Shown here in pieces: positions 7,900-15,498 of a stretch of 24,512 bases of DNA (its first letter is position 1; each line of letters starts with the position of its first letter). This stretch comes from Phycisphaerae bacterium (GTDB lineage: Bacteria; Planctomycetota; Phycisphaerae; UBA1845; UTPLA1), in the NCBI GenBank assembly GCA_016935885.1, contig JAFGQA010000439.1, positions 1-24,512 on the forward strand. The letters are read 5' to 3'. Position numbers and translations under genes: made by a program. The notes below the pieces were generated by a model. It did no database searches and was not told the origin of the DNA. It saw nothing but the letters and a program-made list of their open reading frames with translations.

Positions 7900-10395
7900 A
7901 TGAAGCGTGCGTTTTCGTTTGGTGACAGGACGATCGAGCCGGCGGTCCAGCGGGTCAATCGGGTCCGCCGCATTGCCGTCATCGGCGCGGGCACGATGGG
8001 CCAGGGCATCGCCATCGACCTGCTGAATAAGACCGATTGCGAAGTCGTGCTTCTGGACGTGCAGGCCGAGGCGCTTGAGCGGGCCAAGGCGAGACTGACG
8101 GGCCTGTGGAAGCGGCAGGTCAAAGGGGCGCAGATCCGAGAGGAAGACGCCAAGGCGCTGGAGGCCCGGACGAAGTACACACAGGAATACGGCGGCCTGG
8201 CCAATGCCGACATCATCTGGGAGGTCGCCACCGAGCGGATCGACGTCAAGGCCAAGATCTTCGAGACGATCGAGAAGACCGTCGACCCGCTGCGCATCGC
8301 GGCGATCTTCTCGAACACGTCCTCGCACACGACGGCCGAGCTTGCCGTCCTGTTCCGGTCCGCGGCCCTCCGCGAACGGTTCCTGACCGTACACGGGTAC
8401 TTCCCGTTCGAGGCCAACCGACTGATCGACGTGATGAAGGGCAAGTATGCCTCGAGCGAGACGTTTGCGTTCGGCGTCGTCTTCGCCGACCAGATCCTCG
8501 AGAAGACGGTCGTCGCCCTGCCGGTCGATCATCACGGCTACATCACTGATCCGATCTTCCAGGGCATGGGGGCGATCATTTCATGGGACGTGCAGACGGG
8601 TCAGGACATTGTTCGACTTGGCGGCCTGTGGGACCTGTTCACCGCGAACCCATTTACCGTGCTCGATCAGACCGGGCACATGCCCTACACGGAGTCTTCT
8701 CGGCACCTCGGCGAGGCCCTGCCGGAGACGGACCGGCTGCGAAGCCTGTACCTGCGCGACGGCAAACACTATCCGGCCTGGATCGCCAGGTTAGAGAAGG
8801 ACGGGGCCACCGGCGTCAACTCGGCGTCGCGTAAGGGGTTCTATTTGTGGAGCGCCGAGAGGCGGCCGAGGCCCGAGAAGGTGCTGGACCCCGCCACGGG
8901 CGAGTATGTCCAGATCGGGGAGATTCCCCGAAATGATTTCTGGTCCTACTACGAGGCGGCCGCCCGTGACCAACGTGCCGGCAAGATCAAGAGCGCCGAG
9001 TCGCTGATTCACGCCGCCTGTGCCGACGATACCGGCGGTCGGGCGTTTCGGCGCTACGCCTTGCCGATCCTCCTGTACGCGCTCGACATGATCCAGGACC
9101 GCGTTGCGACGCCGGGACAGATCAACATCTCAACGCGGGCCGGGCTTCGCTACAAGGTGGGCATCATCGAGGTGATCGATGCCCTGATCGGCCACCTGAC
9201 GATCGACGGCGTGCTTGAGCTGGCCCGCCGGGCACGAGACGAAAACGCCGACGACGCGTACATGGTCGAAATGCTCGACGTGGACGGCGAGATGGGCCCG
9301 CGAAAGGGCAAGCCGTGTTTGTTGCATGACATGAAGAAGCGGAACTTCCGCCGCCTGCTCGGGTACGGCAAGTACTTCCATACGCCGGTGGCCGAACTGG
9401 ACCTGGAGACGGGCGAATACAGAGGCTGCTATCTCGACCTGAAGTTCTACGAGCCTTCGGTGCGCGACCGCACGTGCGCGATCGTATTCAACTGCCCGAT
9501 GCGCGGCAACGTGTGGAACCGCGCGGCGCTTGACCAGCTTGCCCACGCGTTTAGTCGCGTGCTCGAGCTACACCGCAAGGGCGCTTGTGGGGGGGTGCTG
9601 TTCAGCGCGGCGGGTGCCGGCATGAGGATGCTGGGCGCGGACGCCCGCGAGTTCAACCGTGGCTGGTTTGAGCGCGAGAAGGGCTACGTCCCGTTGCCGG
9701 AGGCCGAGGCGGCGGCGTTCACGCGCCGCGGCATGGAGTTGTTCCGCCTGATTCAGCAGAGCCCCGTGGCGACGGTCGGCGTGTTCGGCGAGAAGTGGGG
9801 CGGCGGGGCGGAGTTCAACTATTTCCTCGATCTGCGCTACGACGTGCGGGCGGAGGGCTTCGTGTTCGATTCACTCGAACGAAAGACGGTCTGGCAGCAG
9901 AAGAACACGTATAACCAGCCCGAACTCGACTACGCCATTTTGGGCGGCTTCGGCGCGGCCGGCGAATTGAAACGACTGGGCATGGGCGATTCGGTCATCA
10001 TTGAGGTATTCGACCAGGGCTTGACTGCGGACCGCGCCTATCAGGTTGGGCTGAGCAACGGCGTGTTTGACGAGGAGTTGGAGGCGCTTCGCAGGGGCTA
10101 TGAGCGGGCGCGCCTGATGGCCAAGGATGCGCCGTATTCACGGGCGCTGTTCAAGCAGCAGCTTGCTCGCGGCGCCGACGACGAGGCCTTGGCAAAGGAA
10201 ACCGGCGAGATCTTCAATCCGAGGAAGAACCCGTTTGTCAGCACGGGCCTGCTGGCGCTGCTGGACCGCGGCGCCCGGGCGCCGAAGATGGATTACCGTT
10301 GTTTGAACGTGGAGCTTCCCGGCTGGTGCTATCCGGTGGACGGCGGCATGGCTGGCGAGGATGCGGCCGGTGAATCGAACGATGACAGCGAATAA
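7900..10395 (+). CDS. 3-hydroxyacyl-CoA dehydrogenase / enoyl-CoA hydratase fusion
   Basis: An 831-aa bifunctional beta-oxidation enzyme, dehydrogenase first and hydratase last, the reverse of bacterial FadB and like the archaeal-type fusions. The NAD loop GAGTMGQG is at 29-36. H165 (VHGYFPF) and D177 (LIDVM) occupy the catalytic His-Glu pair with the usual 12-residue spacing, but Glu is replaced by Asp and the usual HFFNP is altered. Two helical 3HCDH C-domain-like segments follow (to ~residue 500). The crotonase domain (~505-750) keeps LGAD, E638 in GGGAEF and E675 in NQPELDY, so hydratase activity is likely. It lacks the FGQAGP signature I recall for the ring-opening hydrolase Oah/BamA. 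A role on 2-enoyl- and 3-hydroxypimelyl-CoA is inferred. ATG 7900 is preferred (AAGAGGA at 7884-7890); a GTG at 7894 is possible. Confidence 0.82.
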   Translation: MKRAFSFGDRTIEPAVQRVNRVRRIAVIGAGTMGQGIAIDLLNKTDCEVVLLDVQAEALERAKARLTGLWKRQVKGAQIREEDAKALEARTKYTQEYGGLANADIIWEVATERIDVKAKIFETIEKTVDPLRIAAIFSNTSSHTTAELAVLFRSAALRERFLTVHGYFPFEANRLIDVMKGKYASSETFAFGVVFADQILEKTVVALPVDHHGYITDPIFQGMGAIISWDVQTGQDIVRLGGLWDLFTANPFTVLDQTGHMPYTESSRHLGEALPETDRLRSLYLRDGKHYPAWIARLEKDGATGVNSASRKGFYLWSAERRPRPEKVLDPATGEYVQIGEIPRNDFWSYYEAAARDQRAGKIKSAESLIHAACADDTGGRAFRRYALPILLYALDMIQDRVATPGQINISTRAGLRYKVGIIEVIDALIGHLTIDGVLELARRARDENADDAYMVEMLDVDGEMGPRKGKPCLLHDMKKRNFRRLLGYGKYFHTPVAELDLETGEYRGCYLDLKFYEPSVRDRTCAIVFNCPMRGNVWNRAALDQLAHAFSRVLELHRKGACGGVLFSAAGAGMRMLGADAREFNRGWFEREKGYVPLPEAEAAAFTRRGMELFRLIQQSPVATVGVFGEKWGGGAEFNYFLDLRYDVRAEGFVFDSLERKTVWQQKNTYNQPELDYAILGGFGAAGELKRLGMGDSVIIEVFDQGLTADRAYQVGLSNGVFDEELEALRRGYERARLMAKDAPYSRALFKQQLARGADDEALAKETGEIFNPRKNPFVSTGLLALLDRGARAPKMDYRCLNVELPGWCYPVDGGMAGEDAAGESNDDSE

Positions 10396-10417
10396 GAAAG
10401 GTATGGGAGACGCCACG

Positions 10418-11572
10418 ATGGCACATCAAGCCGTACTTGACAAAGAAACATTCGAGACGTTCCGCAACTGGCGGGTGAACCGGGCCCAATACGCCAAGCA
10501 GTGGAAGCAGCGGACCGGAGGCAGGATTATCGGGTACTTCTGTACGTACGCCCCCGAGGAATTGATGTACGCCGCCGGCATCCTGCCGGTGCGCGTGCTG
10601 GGAAGCCACGAGGTGCAGGACGTAACGGAGCCGCACATTTTCGCTATGTTCTGCCCGTTCTGCCGAGACTGCCTGGCGCAGGGGCTCAAGGGGCGGTTCG
10701 ATTATCTCGACGGCATCACGATCGCCCAGTCATGCCTGCACGTCCGCCAGGCGTTCACCAGTTGGCAGAAGCACGTTCCCGTCGATTACAGCTACTACCT
10801 GCCGATGCCGCACCACGTTCAAAGCGCCCGCGCCACGCCATTCTTGGCGAAGGAGTTGGAGGCGTTCAAGGCCTCGCTGGAGGAATGGACGGGCAAGAAG
10901 ATCAGTGACGAGGCCATCGACGACGCAATCGAAGTATACAATCGAAACCGCGAGTTGATGTGGAAGGTCTTCGAATTGCGCAAGGGCGATCCGCCGCCGC
11001 TGACCGGCGAGGAGGCCATGCAAATGGTGCTTTCGTCGCAGATGGTGGACAAGCAGGACCACAACGCAGCCATCGAGAAGGTGCTGGCTGGACTTTCCAA
11101 GCGCCAGGTCACGCGGCCGACCGGCACGCGACTGATGATTCTCGGCAGCGAGAACGACGACATTGAGTTCATCAACATGGTCGAGTCATGCGGCGCCACG
11201 TTCGTCATCGACGACCACTGCACGGGCACGCGATACTTCTGGAACAACGTGGAAGCTAACGGAGACAGGCTGACGGCCATCGCGGATCGCTACGTCAAGC
11301 GTGTGCCGTGCCCGACGAAGGACTGGCCGGACCGCAGCCGCGTCGCGCACGTGCTCAAGCTGGCGAAGGCCTACGATGTTGCGGGGGCGATCGTCATGCA
11401 GCAGAAGTTCTGCGACCCACACGAACTCGATATCCCTGCGTTGACGAAGGCCCTTCAAGGCGCGGGGATCAAGACGCTGTTCTTGGAATTCGACGTCACC
11501 GTGCCGATCGGCCAGTTCAAGGTGCGGGTCGAGGCGTTTCTGGAGATGTTGCAGGAAGATGATCTGTTTTGA
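10418..11572 (+). CDS. bzdN: Benzoyl-CoA reductase, bzd-type, subunit N (BcrC-like)
   Basis: A 384-aa member of the 2-hydroxyacyl-CoA dehydratase HgdB/BcrC family, the same length as Thauera BcrC. With BzdO it forms the module that binds benzoyl-CoA and an iron-sulfur cluster and performs the two-electron ring reduction. Conserved features are GYFCTYAPEELMYAAGILPVR near the N-terminus, the cysteine cluster MFCPFCRDCLAQG, SCLHVRQAF, and the second lobe ILGSENDDIEFINMVESCGA. ATG 10418 is chosen because GGGAG at 10405-10409 is well spaced; in-frame ATGs at 10382 and 10403 are alternatives. It begins 22 nt after the fusion dehydrogenase. The protein ends in EDDLF, echoed by DDLF at the end of BzdV. 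Confidence 0.92.
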   Translation: MAHQAVLDKETFETFRNWRVNRAQYAKQWKQRTGGRIIGYFCTYAPEELMYAAGILPVRVLGSHEVQDVTEPHIFAMFCPFCRDCLAQGLKGRFDYLDGITIAQSCLHVRQAFTSWQKHVPVDYSYYLPMPHHVQSARATPFLAKELEAFKASLEEWTGKKISDEAIDDAIEVYNRNRELMWKVFELRKGDPPPLTGEEAMQMVLSSQMVDKQDHNAAIEKVLAGLSKRQVTRPTGTRLMILGSENDDIEFINMVESCGATFVIDDHCTGTRYFWNNVEANGDRLTAIADRYVKRVPCPTKDWPDRSRVAHVLKLAKAYDVAGAIVMQQKFCDPHELDIPALTKALQGAGIKTLFLEFDVTVPIGQFKVRVEAFLEMLQEDDLF

Positions 11573-11600
11573 GGAACTGTTGATTGTGAAGGGAAGAAGC

Positions 11601-11676
11601 TCACGCAGAGGCGCAGAGGGCGCAGAGAGGAACGGCGTCAGCAGAAGCCTCTGCGATCTCTGCGCCTCTGCGTGAT
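11601..11676. repeat. Nonamer inverted repeat, empty hairpin (family B copy 2)
   Basis: TCACGCAGAGGCGCAGAG begins the left arm at 11602 (to about 11631), and its inverse ends the right arm at 11676 (from 11649). About 17 nt lie between, with no ORF. The outer 18 nt match the other family B copies exactly, while the inner bases differ. It sits in the 154-nt bzdN-bzdO gap and leaves the bzdO ribosome-binding region free, 51 nt further on. Confidence 0.88.
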
Positions 11677-11726
11677 GTCTGCGGAATCTGGATTACTCGT
11701 TGCCTTGTTGAGAGGATCACAGCGCG

Positions 11727-13043
11727 ATGGCGAATACAGCGAAATACAAGACGGCTCCCCTGAAATGTTGGAACAGAGTGAAGGAGCTGCGCAGGAAGTA
11801 CTATGACGACTATGCCAAGGCCCACGAGCGGGGCGGGCTCCGTTGGGCCGGCGGGGCGTGGACCTTCAGTGCCATTCCATCCGGGCTCGGGGAGGACGTG
11901 TGGAGCCTGACCAGCGAGCCCTATAGCGCCAGCATCGCGTTCGACAAGGAGTTTTCGCTCAGGTGCCTCGAGGCCTCCGAGAAGGCCGGCTACGCGCGGG
12001 ATCTGTGCGCCTATATGCGCAACTACTGGGGCTCCGTTCTCCTCAACGAGTACGCCTTTGGCGGGTCGTTCCCCAAGCCGGATTTCATCTGGCAGGACCA
12101 CATCTGTTGTAGCCACGCCAAGTGGTATCAGGTTGTGAGCGACCTTGAGGGCGGGCTTCCAAATTTCTGCATCGACGTGGCCGTCGGTCCGTACAACGAG
12201 GTGGCCCCGCACAAGATCGATTACCTTGTCGGCCAGATGCACGACGGCATCGAGTGGCTGGAGAAGACCACAGGAAGGAAGTACAATGACGAACTGCTGA
12301 TCGAAGCAGTCAAGAACGAACTCCGCAGCACGTCTACCTGGGCGGAGATCTGCGCGTACAACAAGAACATCCCGGCCCCCTTGGATGAAAAGACGATGTA
12401 CTCGCTGTACGTGTTGGGCACGCTCAACAAGCATGATCGGTCGACCGTGGAATTCTATGACGAACTTCGCGACGAGGTGAAGGAGCGCGTCGAGCAGGGC
12501 ATCGCGGCGGTTCCCAACGAGCGGTGCCGCCTGATGAGCGACACCCAGCCGCCGTGGGGATTCTTGAAGATATTCCGCTACATGGAGGAGTTTGGGGCGG
12601 TCTCCGTGGGCTCGCTCTATACGTTTGGCCTGATCGGGATTTGGGAGGACAAGCCGGACGGGTCGTGGGGCCCGCGCACCACGCCCATGGAGCAGGGCAT
12701 CGAGATCAGGGACCGTGACCAGGCCTTGCGCCTGTACGCCGACTGGACGCTCAGCAAGCCCGAGTGGCAGCACTTCTACTCGCCGCACATCAAGACGGAA
12801 ATGATGATCCGCATCGCCAAGGAGTGGCACCTCAACGGGATCCTGCTGCACTACAACCGGGGCTGCGAGGGTCTGTCGGTGGGCATCGCGGAGAACCGGC
12901 TGGGCTTGATCGAGGCCGGCTACCCGGTGATGGCATTCGAGGGGAACATGGGCGACGAGCGCGAGTTCGACGAGGCGCGAGTGAAGGCCCGGTTCGATGC
13001 GTTTATGGAAACGTTGGAGATGAAGAAGACTGGAAGATCTTGA
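11727..13043 (+). CDS. bzdO: Benzoyl-CoA reductase, bzd-type, subunit O (BcrB-like)
   Basis: A 438-aa HgdB-family protein and second half of the substrate-reducing module. The N-terminal part ([19 protein letters not shown], then [20 protein letters not shown]) fits the bzd-type O subunit as I remember it and differs from Thauera BcrB. Further family features are [28 protein letters not shown]-type substrate-lobe residues, and the C-terminal lobe [17 protein letters not shown] with [13 protein letters not shown]. Cysteines in ICCSHAKW and NRGCEG are candidates for cluster ligation. The ATG at 11727 has AGAGG at 11711-11715. The stop at 13041 abuts an inverted heptad repeat. Confidence 0.92.
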   Translation: MANTAKYKTAPLKCWNRVKELRRKYYDDYAKAHERGGLRWAGGAWTFSAIPSGLGEDVWSLTSEPYSASIAFDKEFSLRCLEASEKAGYARDLCAYMRNYWGSVLLNEYAFGGSFPKPDFIWQDHICCSHAKWYQVVSDLEGGLPNFCIDVAVGPYNEVAPHKIDYLVGQMHDGIEWLEKTTGRKYNDELLIEAVKNELRSTSTWAEICAYNKNIPAPLDEKTMYSLYVLGTLNKHDRSTVEFYDELRDEVKERVEQGIAAVPNERCRLMSDTQPPWGFLKIFRYMEEFGAVSVGSLYTFGLIGIWEDKPDGSWGPRTTPMEQGIEIRDRDQALRLYADWTLSKPEWQHFYSPHIKTEMMIRIAKEWHLNGILLHYNRGCEGLSVGIAENRLGLIEAGYPVMAFEGNMGDEREFDEARVKARFDAFMETLEMKKTGRS

Positions 13044-13103
13044 GATTGACGATTGGGGATTGAATCTCCAATGCGAAAGCAGCAATCGTCAATCGTCAAT
13101 TCG
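13044..13103. repeat. Heptad inverted repeat, empty hairpin
   Basis: GATTGACGATTG at 13044-13055 has a perfect inverse CAATCGTCAATC at 13083-13094, followed by another AATCGTC-like unit. The hairpin starts at the base after the bzdO stop codon and ends 24 nt before the bzdP ATG. It uses the same heptads as the ORF-bearing element at 998-1466 but has only about 27 nt between arms. Confidence 0.85.
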
Positions 13104-13127
13104 CAGTGTCTTTGGAGACTGATAGAG

Positions 13128-13892
13128 ATGATCACAGCCGGTATTGACATTGGAGCGAAGACGATCAAGGTGGTCCTGATGGAGGATGGCAAGGTCCTGG
13201 GAAAGAGCCTCGTCCCCGCCGGGATCGACACCGCCGCGGCCACACAACAGGCCCTTGATGAGGCACTGGCCGGCGCCGGGGTGGGCAAGGACAACGTGGA
13301 TCGATTCATGGTCACCGGCACGGGCCGCAAGGACTGCACCCTCACTGATCAGGAGATCACCGAGGTCGGCGCCGCCGCCAAGGGCGCCGTCCACGTTCTC
13401 CCGTCTTGCCGGACGGTGGTCGACGTGGGCGCCGAAGAAGGGCGTACCGTGCGTTGCGACGGGAACGGCAAGGTGATCGATTTCGCCTACAACGAGAAGT
13501 GCGCGGCTGGGGCGGGTACGTTCGCGGAGGGCATGGCCCGGGCGCTTCAGGTTTCACTTGAAGAACTGGGGCCCCTATCGTTGAAGTCCAACCAGGCGGT
13601 TCAGATGAACGCCCAGTGCGCGGTCTTCGCGGAGTCCGAGGTCGTCACGCTGATCCATGCCAAGACGCCTCGCGAGGACATCGCACGGGCGGTGCTGGAC
13701 GCCGTCGCCAGCCGGATCATCTCGATGATCAGGAAGGTCGGCTTCGAGAAGGACGTGGTGCTGATCGGCGGTGTGGCCCTGAACCCCGGCTTCGTGGAGG
13801 CGATGAAACGCGGCCTTGAGATGGACGTCCACGTTCCGGAGGACCCTGAGTACGTCGGCGCCCTTGGCGCGGCCTTGGCCGCCGCGAAGTAG
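13128..13892 (+). CDS. bzdP: Benzoyl-CoA reductase, bzd-type, ATPase subunit P (BcrA/BcrD-like activase)
   Basis: A 254-aa ASKHA-fold ATPase of the CoA-substrate-specific enzyme activase (BadF/BadG/BcrA/BcrD) family. ATP hydrolysis here drives electrons to the BzdNO module. The phosphate-binding motif AGIDIGAKTIKVVL starts at residue 4, DVGAEEGRTVR is the second phosphate motif, and C125 (NEKCAAGAGTF) and C164 (NAQCAVFAES) are the expected ligands of the [4Fe-4S] cluster bridging two ATPase subunits. LIGGVALNPGF is the adenosine motif. I start at ATG 13128 with GGAG at 13114-13117. A frame open from 13053 only translates repeat sequence. The letter P is given by position between O and Q and by size; it is much smaller than Thauera BcrA. 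Confidence 0.85.
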   Translation: MITAGIDIGAKTIKVVLMEDGKVLGKSLVPAGIDTAAATQQALDEALAGAGVGKDNVDRFMVTGTGRKDCTLTDQEITEVGAAAKGAVHVLPSCRTVVDVGAEEGRTVRCDGNGKVIDFAYNEKCAAGAGTFAEGMARALQVSLEELGPLSLKSNQAVQMNAQCAVFAESEVVTLIHAKTPREDIARAVLDAVASRIISMIRKVGFEKDVVLIGGVALNPGFVEAMKRGLEMDVHVPEDPEYVGALGAALAAAK

Positions 13893-13905
13893 AGCAAGAG
13901 AGAAT

Positions 13906-13987
13906 CTCACGCAGAGGCGCAGAGTTCGCTGAGAAGGTGAGCGGAAAGACCTTTACTTCCTCTGCGTCCTCCGCGCCTCTGCGTGAG
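13906..13987. repeat. Nonamer inverted repeat, empty hairpin (family B copy 3)
   Basis: CTCACGCAGAGGCGCAGAG at 13906-13924 is the left arm, and the inverse CGCGCCTCTGCGTGAG closes the right arm at 13987 (about 13959-13987), with one mismatch in the outer 19 nt. The loop is short and has no ORF. It lies between bzdP and bzdQ and ends 41 nt before the bzdQ start. Confidence 0.88.
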
Positions 13988-14028
13988 TCCTCATTCGGTC
14001 AGTCTGAGTTAATCGGGAGGCATGAACC

Positions 14029-14904
14029 GTGAGTGAGAAGAGAGAATTCTGGCGATGGAAGGAATACCGCTGGCATGACGAGACCATGGACTGGAAGGGG
14101 GCCGCCATCATGAGTGCTGGCGTGGACATCGGCTCGGTCAGTTCCCAGGCGGTCATCATGGCCGATGGCAAGCTCTACGCCTTCAGCAACCAGCGCACGG
14201 GTTTCGACAGCCCGGAGAGTGCCAACCAGGCCATCAACTGGGCCATGGAAGGCACGGGGATGACCTTGAAGGACATCCACTTCACGGTGGGCACCGGCTA
14301 CGGCAGGGTCAACGTGCCGTTCGCGAACAAGGCCATCACGGAGATTGCCTGCCATGCCCGTGGCGGCAACTTCATGTATGGTTCTTCCGTGCGCACCATC
14401 CTGGACATGGGCGGTCAAGACTGCAAGGCGATCCGCTGCGACGAGCGAGGCAAGGTCGAGGCCTTCCTGATGAACGATAAGTGCGCCGCCGGCACCGGGC
14501 GAGGGATGGAGGTCTTCGCTGATCTCCTTTCGGTTCCCATCGAGGAGGTGGGCGAGCTTTCGCTTTCGGTGGACGAGGAACCCGAGCCAGTGTCGAGCAC
14601 GTGTGTGGTCTTCGCCAAGTCGGAGGCGTCGGCGCTGTTGCGCGAGGGCTGGCCCAAGAACAAGGTGCTCGCCGCGTACTGCGCCGCGATGGCCCACCGC
14701 GTGGTCACGCTTCTCGAGCGAATCGAGGTGCAGAAGGACTTCGCGATCACGGGGGGGATCGGCAAGAATGCCGGCGTCGTCAAACGCCTCGAGAAAGAAC
14801 TGGGCCTGGAGGCCCTCAAGACCACGTATGATTCCCAGATCGCCGGCGCCTTGGGCGGGGCGCTGTTTGGGATGGCCCTGGAGAAGAAGCGCCGCAAGGC
14901 ATAG
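14029..14904 (+). CDS. bzdQ: Benzoyl-CoA reductase, bzd-type, ATPase subunit Q
   Basis: A 291-aa activase-type ATPase that would pair with BzdP through a shared [4Fe-4S] cluster; ligands are C152 ([13 protein letters not shown]) and C192 ([11 protein letters not shown]). The phosphate loop is [13 protein letters not shown] at 31-43, and [25 protein letters not shown] and [11 protein letters not shown] follow. A tryptophan-rich N-terminal extension ([12 protein letters not shown]) ahead of the ATPase fold is, from memory, typical of BzdQ. This is the main reason I call the operon bzd-type. The start is GTG 14029 with GGGAGG at 14015-14020. An ATG at 14022 is out of frame and stops after four codons. 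Confidence 0.9.
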   Translation: MSEKREFWRWKEYRWHDETMDWKGAAIMSAGVDIGSVSSQAVIMADGKLYAFSNQRTGFDSPESANQAINWAMEGTGMTLKDIHFTVGTGYGRVNVPFANKAITEIACHARGGNFMYGSSVRTILDMGGQDCKAIRCDERGKVEAFLMNDKCAAGTGRGMEVFADLLSVPIEEVGELSLSVDEEPEPVSSTCVVFAKSEASALLREGWPKNKVLAAYCAAMAHRVVTLLERIEVQKDFAITGGIGKNAGVVKRLEKELGLEALKTTYDSQIAGALGGALFGMALEKKRRKA

Positions 14905-14906
14905 CA

Positions 14907-14995
14907 ATTGACGATTGGGGATTGACGATTGGGGATTGGGGATTGACGATTGGGGATTGGGGATTGGGGATTGGGGATTGGGGATTGGGGATTGA
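14907..14995 (+). repeat. Heptad array between bzdQ and bzdM
   Basis: Twelve 7-nt units of ATTGACG or ATTGGGG begin two bases after the bzdQ stop. The last six (14949-14990) are uninterrupted ATTGGGG. It has the left-arm orientation, and no right arm follows before bzdM. The nearest complementary array is inside bzdV at 15715-15777. The G-rich strand is the sense strand, so a G-quadruplex in mRNA just upstream of the ferredoxin gene is possible. Confidence 0.93.
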
Positions 14996-15018
14996 TCAGG
15001 CTTTACGGTGGCTGACCC

Positions 15019-15306
15019 ATGATTGCGAATTACGGTTACAAGGACGGGTCGGGCGATTTCTTCATCGCCATCGATACCGACAAGTGCGACGGTTGCGGAG
15101 ATTGCGTGCCGGCGTGTCCGAACGGTGTGTTTGTCGTTGGCGAGGATTTGAACGACCCGATGCGTGACGAGCCAGTGGGAATGGTGGGCGAGGAACACCG
15201 TAAGAAGCTCAAGTACACGTGCGCTCCCTGCAAACCGGACCACGATCGGCCCCCGCTGCCGTGCGTTCAGGCGTGCAAGGTGTCGGCGATTGAGCACTCG
15301 TGGTGA
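15019..15306 (+). CDS. bzdM: 2[4Fe-4S] ferredoxin of the benzoyl-CoA reductase system
   Basis: A 95-aa ferredoxin that would be the direct electron donor to benzoyl-CoA reductase. The first cluster motif is C23, C26, C29 and C33 ([12 protein letters not shown]). The second is split, C68 and C71 (YTCAPCKPD) with C82 and C86 (PCVQAC), the loop spacing I associate with BzdM-type rather than clostridial ferredoxins. Placement straight after bzdQ matches the bzdNOPQM order. The ATG at 15019 has only a weak Shine-Dalgarno sequence (CGGTGG near 15006) and lies 23 nt after a heptad array, which may affect its translation. Confidence 0.88.
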   Translation: MIANYGYKDGSGDFFIAIDTDKCDGCGDCVPACPNGVFVVGEDLNDPMRDEPVGMVGEEHRKKLKYTCAPCKPDHDRPPLPCVQACKVSAIEHSW

Positions 15307-15310
15307 ATGG

Positions 15311-15426
15311 CTCACGCAGAGGCGCAGAGATCGCAGAGAAGAAGGTGAGTGGCTCACGCAGAGGCGCAGAGGCCGCAGAGACGTGCTTCATACCTTCTTC
15401 TCTGCGCCCTCTGCGCCTCTGCGTGA
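15311..15426. repeat. Nested nonamer inverted repeat, two left arms and one right arm (family B copy 4)
   Basis: The left arm at 15312-15346 and the right arm at 15392-15426 are inverse complements at 33 of 35 positions. A second left arm, again CTCACGCAGAGGCGCAGAG, starts at 15353 between them, with GTGAGTGG/GTGAATGG-like text before each left arm. This may be an insertion of one copy into another or a local tandem duplication of the left arm. No ORF is enclosed. It fills most of the bzdM-bzdV gap. Confidence 0.88.
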
Positions 15427-15498
15427 TATCTCTGTTGATGGTTTGCGGCTGACCGATAGCTTCTCCCTGCGGATCACCGAATGAGATCGTAAGTCGTC

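Noticed and set aside
7150..8535. Long minus-strand open frame (461 codons)
   Set aside because: It is antisense to the thiolase and dehydrogenase genes, which have clear catalytic motifs. The translated product is Arg/Asp/His-rich and shows no family features, as expected for a shadow frame in GC-rich DNA.
11601..13085. Minus-strand open frame (494 codons) opposite bzdO
   Set aside because: It covers bzdO exactly in antisense, begins in repeat DNA and shows no recognisable motif.
13128..14904. 2-hydroxyglutaryl-CoA dehydratase activator and component instead of benzoyl-CoA reductase
   Set aside because: Two different activase subunits, the tryptophan-rich BzdQ N-terminus, and linkage to dch, had, bzdM and bzdV fit benzoyl-CoA reductase better.
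13999..15357. Minus-strand open frame (452 codons) opposite bzdQ and bzdM
   Set aside because: It reads through a heptad array as repeated SPIPNPQ and opposes two genes with intact cluster motifs.
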